From contig RSEF01000031.1 in NCBI GenBank assembly GCA_003993805.1, positions 58,298,681-58,362,680 of the forward strand: 64,000 nucleotides of DNA, in the 5' to 3' direction. The notes under the pieces are model-generated. The model had not been told where the DNA came from. It saw nothing but the letters and a program-made list of their open reading frames with translations, and did not search any database. Source of the DNA: Himantopus leucocephalus (Eukaryota; Chordata; Aves; Charadriiformes; Recurvirostridae). Each line of letters opens with the position of its first letter. The first letter of the stretch is position 1. The position numbers and the translations under genes were made by a program. This document shows positions 56,542-64,000 of this stretch, piece by piece.

Positions 56542-58630
56542 TCAGCCCTATCACCAGACAGACAACCAAAACCAGCATGGCCAGGGAGGAGGTGAGCAGG
56601 ATTACAGCAGCTCCTTCAGCACTGGTTTACGCTGCCGTGTGACCGTGGCTGCCTGTTCTCCTTGCGTCAGTATCAAACCACAGTGCCAGAACCACTGCAA
56701 GTGCTGTGGAGCTAACGAAAAGGCTGTTTTTCCATAGTGACGCTACACATGATCCCAACTGTTGTTATGTAAGTGCTTGTGATATTTTCTGCCAAACTAC
56801 AAGAGTTTGCACTTTCGCGATTAGCACGTGATCTCTTGTGTAGGCAGCTCAGGGACAGGTTTGGCATATTACCTAGGGAGGGACACCCTAGGAAAGCTGA
56901 GAAGGAGAATCGTTAGGCAGTCATTCAGTATTTTCCAGGACAGCCAATGTACATCCATCCCACACTACCCTCTGATGCGGATGTGTTCCTCTTGTTCTTT
57001 TCATACTGGGGGTCTCAGAGGTACTGAGTTAGGAAGCTATATAAATATAAAAATCCTGGTTACAGTGAAGAATTTAAGGGAGTTTCCTCTTATACTAATT
57101 GTTTCAGGATTTTTGTCATCTTTCCCACTTGTAAAAGTGTTTGGCTTTTGGTCTTTCAGAGGTTAAAAGGTGGGCAAGCAGCAGTTGCATCTGATTTGAA
57201 AAGACTATGAGTGAGAATTCAGGATTTCCTGCTTAGGGAGAGCCATGTGAGTACCAGTGAATGAGCCCAGTCCAAAGCTCATTGCACTGTATACTTAGAT
57301 ACCCATTTAATTCCACGTGTTTTGAGCCATGCCTTAAAAGCACAGGTTGCTGAGATCCCAGAGCTAGACTGGGCGTTGCAAAATGTCTGCTTCCTGCATT
57401 TTTGGTGGCAGGATTTGTTTGACAACGTGCTGGTAACCTCTTACAGATCTTCACCAAGCCAAGTCATTTTCTGTATGATGTGAAAATAATTCATGCCTCT
57501 GTGTCATCACTAGTTGTATGTAGTGCACCGAATGATGTATTCAAGGGAAGTTTTGTATCTACTGACTGATGAGATCTTAGTCTTCATGATCTCATGCATT
57601 CCTTCTGAGAAATGTGGTCAAAAGAGACACACTTATGTATAGCTGCGTTGCAGAGCACGTTGACAGACTACCTTTTTCTTACACCCTTTCTTACTGCTTT
57701 TCCTTTCAAACAGAAAGTAGAAAATTGTGCTCCTCAATTTTCTGCTGTTTATGTGAATTAATCTTTCCAGACAATGTTAGTCCAGCCAACAGTCACCTCA
57801 TTAGCCCTTTTTTAACCTTTTTTTTTTCCCCAGAATAAAGGCTTTTCCCCCTGATGAGATAAGCTTTTCTAAGTATTGAGAAGATTATGTTATTTGGTAC
57901 TGAGCAACTTCTTGCCTACGCTCTTCTTGAAATACTCCTTATGGTATTACTCCTTGGAGCACCAAGCATCAGCTGATGTTGTAATCACTACACACTGTCT
58001 TTTCCCAGAGATGGCACTGTTTTGTTAGGAGGATGGACATTTAAGAATAGTGGCAGTGTTGTATCCACAGAGGTTTACCAGGCAATAAGGTTTTGTAGGA
58101 AGAAGCAATATCTTTTATTAGACTGACTAAAAGAAGTAAGAAAAAATGTTTGGGGCTGAGCACCCAATCATCAGCTCACATGCATGATAACCTGACTTTC
58201 TTACACAAAGCCACAGGATGCTTTCCAGGTTTGCATGCTCCAGGCTTGTCATCCAGCCCCAGATAAGACTGTTTTTTCCAAGCTTTTTCATTTGTGTATG
58301 GAAATATGCTTAGCCTTTGGGATACGTGATTGGGAAAGACACCCTCCTCATATTGCTGACATTGCATATATTTGGTGTACTGTCTGAGATCTTGCACAGA
58401 TTGTCTGGTGATAAGAGATAACTTAGAATGTGATCTTTTGTTTCACGTATAAAATGGGGATAATAAAATGATGTGCAACAGAAGAGAAGAGGTAAGGTGA
58501 ACAAAGTGATAAATTTAAAGTCACTCAAAATTTCTAGCTTACTGTTTTCCAGCCAGGAGGTAAGAATGGAAAAACAGGTCTTTGTAGGAGAACTCTTGCC
58601 ATAGGGGGGGAGGAGCAGTACAGTACAAGC

Positions 58631-58663
58631 ATAATAATAGTAGTAGTAAAAATAATAATAATT
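58631..58663 (+). repeat. ATA/TAG trinucleotide-rich microsatellite
   Basis: Units of ATA, then TAG, then AAT occur in succession. It is an interrupted trinucleotide microsatellite. A similar AAT-rich stretch lies at 59327-59365. Confidence 0.85.
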
Positions 58664-60870
58664 TTAAAAAGCAACAAATAGTAGAAATACCTGTCACTCT
58701 TTCCTGAAGAGATCACCAGACTGAATTCTTGGGCTTTCTTATTCAGTCCTACAGTTTTTGTTATTGCAATATATTGCGCCTGAAGCTCTGTAATTACAGA
58801 TTTGGGAGTATGCAGCATTTCCTAAGTACTTTTGCCCAAATTTCAGATCATCAAACTATGTATTTTGCTGTTGCCAAACTTTGCAATTACTTAAAGTCTT
58901 TGAGTGCTCATTTCCAGGACTGAGAGAGCCTCTGGCTCCTATATAGCAGTGTCCTCTGCCAGCCAGTCTACATTCTGCACAACTGGTACAAATCCAGTTT
59001 TCTACCTTTTGTAAGGGAAAACCAGAGCACAGTGATGCATTATTTCCCCACACCAATTTTGTGTTTGAACACTGCATACAGCATGGACAAAACCAAAGGC
59101 ATTTCAGGAAATTTCAAATGTCTTGGTGTCAAAGGTCAGACGTGGTGAGCAGAGGGGGGGCCAAGGTCTTCCTCACAGGGCTGCAGTACACTGTGCTGCA
59201 TGAGACATGGCATTTCACTGGAGCACTGAGAGACCAGGAAAACTGCAGCAAACCATTTTAACGGGGAGCAAGAGTAAAATGAAAAATGAAAATCTTGAGT
59301 GTCTCTTCTTCTTGGGTTCTTTGAATACAAATAATAATAAAAGATAATAAAATAAAAAAGATATGCGTGCTTCTCTCACACGCTGATTTTATGTGGAAGA
59401 CTGTTTTTCCTGCATTCTTCAAAGAAGGAAATAGATTAGCAAGTATCCTCATAAGCATACTTTTTGCACACAACTCGCAAAATATGCTATAAACACCTTT
59501 CTGATAAAAGGCATGGCGAGATAAAGTGATTTTTCCCAAGACGTCAGAGCCTAGGATTGGATTTGATCTCATAAATTCCAGTCCAGTATTTTAGCCATGC
59601 ATTTTTTCACAGCAGGAGGTTTAATCTCTTTGGTGATCATTTTCCTTACTCATGGATAACTGGAAGACAAACAACTTTTATGGCTTCATCAGCTTGAGTA
59701 AGTTCTTAACCTTATCCAAAGGCTTTGTATTTATTGGGAAATAAAAGGAGGTGTAGAAAGGCAGCACTGGTAAATCCTGTGCTGTCAGAGTCTCACAGGA
59801 AGCCGAATGACCCTTGCTTGAGAAACACAAACCACAAAATGTGGGTGTGATATTTATTGGTATGTGCTTTGCATTCTCCTGTGAGGACCGATTGCATTTT
59901 GCATCGCTGCTGTAAATCCTGCCTACCTTTTCCAAGAAGATTTCAACAATAAGTCTTCCGAAAACAACTCACTGGAGAAAAATGCTGTGAGGGTTAGGAT
60001 TTTGACTTCTGAGTTGTGGAAAGCTCTCCCCTGGTGTTAACGATTTCTGGTAAGAGGGAAGAAGGATGGGCTTTCAGACGCAGTGGGCATTCATTAGCAT
60101 GTACCATCCGTGTCAATAGAGCCCTGCTTGGGTGGCATAGTCACATCTCTTGGTGGCTTCCCTTTAGTATATCTGTTCGTTTGCTGTTTCTCCCTGAAGA
60201 CAAGTCAACAATTGCATTAACTTTCTGATCTTGGTATGGGAATGTTTATATTAATTTCCTGACATCAGCAGCTCTGTGAACTCTCATTTAAAATCAGCTA
60301 TGGGGGGAAGCTGTTTCAGTAGTCCTGTTTTTTTAATTAAAAAGAAAAAGAGGAAAAGCCTGAAAAGACAGGGGGAAAAGAAAGCTAAGTTTTGCAGAAA
60401 ATAAGCAGGTTATATTTCTATGGGTGCAAGGTCACAAAAGTTCAGATTATGTCTTCTTAGCTGTTTACCTGTATGAATATTTCTTAATGTGAATGATGTA
60501 AAAGCATCTTTAATGTGTTGTTCACAGTTAATTATCTATCCTAAATATGGCTGATATCACACTATTTTTGGCTAGCAGTTTCTGAACTATTCAAGAGCAC
60601 ACAGTTCATCCGCAGTGGGACTTGCAGAACTGCATTATGACCGTTTTCAGGACACTGAGCGGATGGGGGAGCAGCGCTGTGCACAGGCTCCTCAGTTCTC
60701 TGCTAGAAGTAGCTGTAGAGATGAGTCTTGCGCAGTTCTTCCTGCATCCCTTTAAGTTATTTGGGTGGGATTGCAGCAGTGCAAGTACTGGAGATAAAGC
60801 ATTGAGGATCACTGAGTCAGATTTGAGTCAATATCAATCTAAAATTACTTCTTCTTCCTCTACTGAAGTT

Positions 60871-60886
60871 AAAAAAAAAAAAAAAA
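60871..60886 (+). repeat. A16 homopolymer run
   Basis: Sixteen consecutive A residues follow GAAGTT and are followed by GCCAGG and a GTAAGT donor-like motif. No retroelement body is recognised upstream. Confidence 0.85.
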
Positions 60887-63800
60887 GCCAGGGTAAGTTA
60901 ATTACTTGATCTGTGTGGCTGAATTTGCATCGATGATGGTCTGAAAAGGAAACACAGCCATGGTGTGCATACATCATCCTGCTGGTTTTGGAGCAGCAGT
61001 AGGGTACAGAAGTACTATTTCAGTTCATCACTGAAATAACGCAAATGTAGAAAATAACAGAACTTCACACTTTTACCAGTTTAATCTCTTGGAGACTAGG
61101 CTTTAGTCTCTGACTGAAAAACTGACAATCCATTAAGGAAAACTTAACCACAAGCAGCATATCATATTTCCAGTGTTGCAAAGAGCTCACTTCAGTGTAT
61201 TTTGGAGAAAACTTTTCAGTCTCATCTAGGGTGGTAACTTTATTTACTATAGTGGTTTTATCGTGAAAGTGTTTATAGCAGCTTCTGTGTGAATTTATTC
61301 AGAAAAATAATGCCGATTGCCAAGTAGAGGTCAGGATATCGGAGACAGGGAAGGGGAAACCTTCCTGACTAGAGGAAAAGGGATTTCCTTTGAGCCAAGC
61401 TAAAAGATAATAGCAGAAGTAAAAAATGCAAAGCTACAGACAGTCTCTGATAGCTGCTTCTGGACTTGTGAAGCAGACTCGAATGCCAGCTGTGGAAATA
61501 CAAACAAACTCGAGATTTGCAGGGGAGGGAGCATCCCTGCCGCGGCGTGCTGTCCACCATCGGCTCCTCCAGGAGAAGGAGTGGGAGGTTCAAAGGTTAT
61601 CATCCTATTTATGCTAATTGAGTTTGAGCTAAGCTCTTCCCAAGGAAAAAGCCTCTTATTGAATTAGTTATTCAGTTCTTCAGGGTGCGAGTTGAATGGC
61701 TGTAACGCTGTCTTAGAGTCTGCTCGGGGGGCCCTTGAAGAGTACAACTAAAGGATTTCTCTCAATTTAAGCACCCCTCGGATGAAAACCAACCAGGAGA
61801 CCTGGGAGACTTGCGTGCCTTTTGCTATTTAGTTTGTCTACAGAAGGGGCCAAACATGTTCAGGTACACAGCACCCTGGCAGGTCCTCTGCTTGTCCATG
61901 GAGCAGGGGCTGAGGGTAAGAACAATTTAATTTCATAATATTGTTAAACAACCATAATTTGTAATCTTAAGAATGTGCTGTAAAGGCGAGGCAGCGTCAG
62001 AGCTACCTACACAGAAAATGAAGGATCTGTGGGGATGTGTAATGTTTATTCCTTCATTGTATATTTCCATATTGCTGTTACTTGAGGGAACAAGTCTGAA
62101 GAAGTTCTGTGGAAACATGTTGTGTATGTTTATGTGTCTTTGTGTTTATATTCACACAGCAAACATATGTCACACTGTATGTCGGAAAATATTGTTGATT
62201 TTAATTTCCATAGCCCCTTCTACCCCTAGGCTTTTGAAAGGTTTATAGGCACTAATTAATTAATTAAACCTCATAGCAGTCTTAAGAGATGCATGTTAAG
62301 GTAGGGCTGCAGCCTGGATAAGTTAAGTGTTTTGTTGAAGGTCAGCAGCAAGTCAGCAACAGATAGGAGAATGAAATCCAGATCTTCTGATTCTGAGTCC
62401 TTCTAGTTGCTTAATACGTGTTAGTTGTCTTCTAAATTGGATTTTCTTCAAGTCTGTTAGCCTTGAGGGCTCATGAAGGTACAACAATTAACTGTAGTAG
62501 TAGAGCAACTATAGGCAAGATTGACATTTGAAAAGTGTAAATTCAAATCAACTTGGCCTGTCATTATTTGTACACTTATTCTTGCAGTACATTCCAGTAT
62601 TCTTTTCCATGAAAGCAGTCTACTAGTCTCTGATGGCATTTAATATGAAAGAGTTACTTTGCAATTCAAAAATACCTATTATGTTTCCCTAACTCTCCTG
62701 ATTTTATCACAACTCCTGAAATATTTGGTATTGTTTTCCTTTCCAAAAATGCCAAAGGCCAGGAATACCTTTAATTTTTGAAAATAGGTTTCTAGTCTCA
62801 AAATTTGCAAAGAAATACTGGAAAATAAGGCTTCTAAATAGCACCACCTGATTTGCCCCTTTCTGCCCCTCCCCCAAGAGGCAAATCAAAATTAAAATGC
62901 TATTTGTATCATCTTGTTTTTACAGCTTGCAAGACGTGCGTCTCACTGGCTTTTATCATTTTTGAAGATTGGTGTTTTTTGTCAGTCTCTCTAGAAAGCA
63001 CATACTTGGAAGCAGAATGATCAAGGTCTGCGTACACAGCTGTTTTTCTGTACAAGGATAGCTTGCATTTGTGGTTGCTAAGTCCATTTTGACTATTCCC
63101 TTTCTAATCCTTTTATCTTAAGGGATCCAAACTGTACAGATTGCATAGATCACTTATCAGTCATTATGTAATCTTCTTTGGGATGAAGGTGGGATTTTGT
63201 GCTGTCAGAAGGGTGGCACCAGGACTTCCAAATACTTTGGTATTTGTGCGAAGAACCCCCCCTGGAATGGGCTCTCTGGTATGGTTGTGGGATCTCCTTC
63301 AGCAGAAGTTTTAGTTTTTTAACTGCGCCTTACTATATTATAAAAGCTTAATTCTGGATAAATATAAATCTGGAATATATTTGGTACTGGCTTTCACAAT
63401 TAGCAAGTCTCTACACAGTGTGTTTTTGCAGAAGCTGGTCCCTTCTTTTTTCCCGTGGTGTCTTAATCAGGCATTGCTGAAAAAAAATATTCAGAAAGTC
63501 CATGAAGTGCTTTTTTGTCCTGGTTCTATTTTAACATAGACAGCTCTGCAGTCATAAGTTACAGCATATCTGAGACACCCAGTATATTACCAGAAGGTGT
63601 AGATGAAAAGAAAATTTGGCCGTGTGTCCAGTGGATCCCTGAAGGGATGGTATTCTTCATTGAATTGTATGCAGTGCAGAGCTGTTGAAGTATTAGAGCA
63701 ATGATAATAAATTTTGAATGTTTGGATCCAAATGCATTAAGGTGTCAGAAAGCAGAATGCCAGCCTTGGCTGCAGTTCAGTCTCTGGGCTTCAATTCAGG

Positions 63801-64000
63801 ATATTGCCTAAGCCAAAAATTAAGTAGGGTGCCTGGGGAACACTCACATCAAATGAAATCAAGTGCCCACTTTCTGTCAAAAAGGTTAAAAGATTAAATA
63901 CTTTTACTGTCCTTGCAGTATAATCTTGTGGTTGTGATACCAGCTCAAACAGCAATGTGTGTATTTCTGTTCTAATTGAAATCCATCAGGCAGATGGCCA

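Larger units (their letters stand above)
56542..64000. other. Non-coding DNA to the window end, no gene seen
   Basis: No exon, RNA gene or well-defined transposon is recognised. Contents are a possible old interspersed repeat near 58060-58260, AAT/TAG-type microsatellite sequence at 58631-58663 and 59327-59365, and an A16 run at 60871-60886 followed by a donor-like GGGTAAGT. A CpG-containing patch near 61535-61560 is too small to be an island. Open frames are all 112 codons or fewer. Confidence 0.6.

Noticed and set aside
1..64000. Endogenous retrovirus or LTR elements
   Set aside because: I found no LTR pair, primer-binding site or gag/pol/env-like frame. The only reverse-transcriptase remnants are of the CR1 LINE type.
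1..64000. tRNA, rRNA or known microRNA genes
   Set aside because: A by-eye scan found no convincing tRNA A/B-box pair, no rRNA-like stretch and no microRNA seed-hairpin I recognise. A covariance-model search would be needed to exclude divergent ones.
1..64000. CRISPR arrays, bacterial operons or phage-like systems
   Set aside because: There are no regularly spaced repeats, and no long packed open frames or ribosome-binding-site pattern. Composition, CpG depletion and CR1 elements show vertebrate nuclear DNA.

Overview
This 64 kb window looks like vertebrate nuclear DNA, most probably from a bird. The evidence is the mobile-element content. Two fragments (about 28.87 kb on the minus strand and 45.28-45.48 kb on the plus strand) carry the TTCTATGATTCTATGATTC-type 3' terminus of avian CR1 LINEs. 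Two older CR1-like copies (21.47-22.70 and 55.69-56.17 kb) still show degraded reverse-transcriptase C-terminal motifs. Recognisable interspersed repeats cover only about 2 kb. I recognised no SINEs, L1 or endogenous retroviruses, and this low density fits an avian genome.

I found no protein-coding gene that I can name. The longest ATG-initiated frame free of stops is 153 codons, and no frame resembles a protein family I know apart from the CR1 reverse-transcriptase remnants. The window is best read as a gene desert or the interior of very large introns. The strongest gene-related signal is a CpG island at about 22.81-23.35 kb, interrupted by a 100-N gap, with GC boxes, a nearby TGACGTAA (CRE/ATF-like) site and donor-like motifs pointing outward on both strands. 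It is probably a promoter or first exon whose transcript is otherwise out of view. A weaker CpG-rich segment at 54.39-54.83 kb has a CACGTG E-box, a CCAAT box in GC-rich context and a GATGGCGG (YY1-like) motif. A GC-enriched segment at 10.0-11.1 kb holds one plausible small internal exon (10382-10464).

Layout: 0-10 kb, ordinary non-coding DNA; 10-11.1 kb, GC-enriched with a candidate exon; 11.1-13.9 kb, AT-rich, almost free of open frames, resembling conserved non-coding (enhancer) sequence; 14.2-14.9 kb, similar; 15-21.4 kb, non-coding with CT-rich tracts; 21.47-22.70 kb, old CR1; 22.74-22.80 kb, a duplicated block around a single N (probable assembly artefact); 22.8-23.4 kb, CpG island and gap; 23.4-45.3 kb, non-coding with enhancer-like blocks near 42.0-42.6 and 43.9-44.3 kb and a 54-bp tandem duplication at 41.04 kb; 45.28-45.48 kb, CR1 spanning a second 100-N gap; 45.5-54.3 kb, non-coding with an AT-rich hairpin at 47.41-47.49 kb; 54.4-54.8 kb, CpG-rich; 55.7-56.2 kb, old CR1; 56.5 kb, a 27-N gap in a T-rich run; 56.5-64 kb, non-coding.

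There is no operon-like or multi-gene system here, and I found no convincing novel biological system. The points most worth checking are the gapped CpG-island promoter, the enhancer-like blocks, the hairpins and the tandem duplications. Statements about transcription-factor sites are motif matches only.
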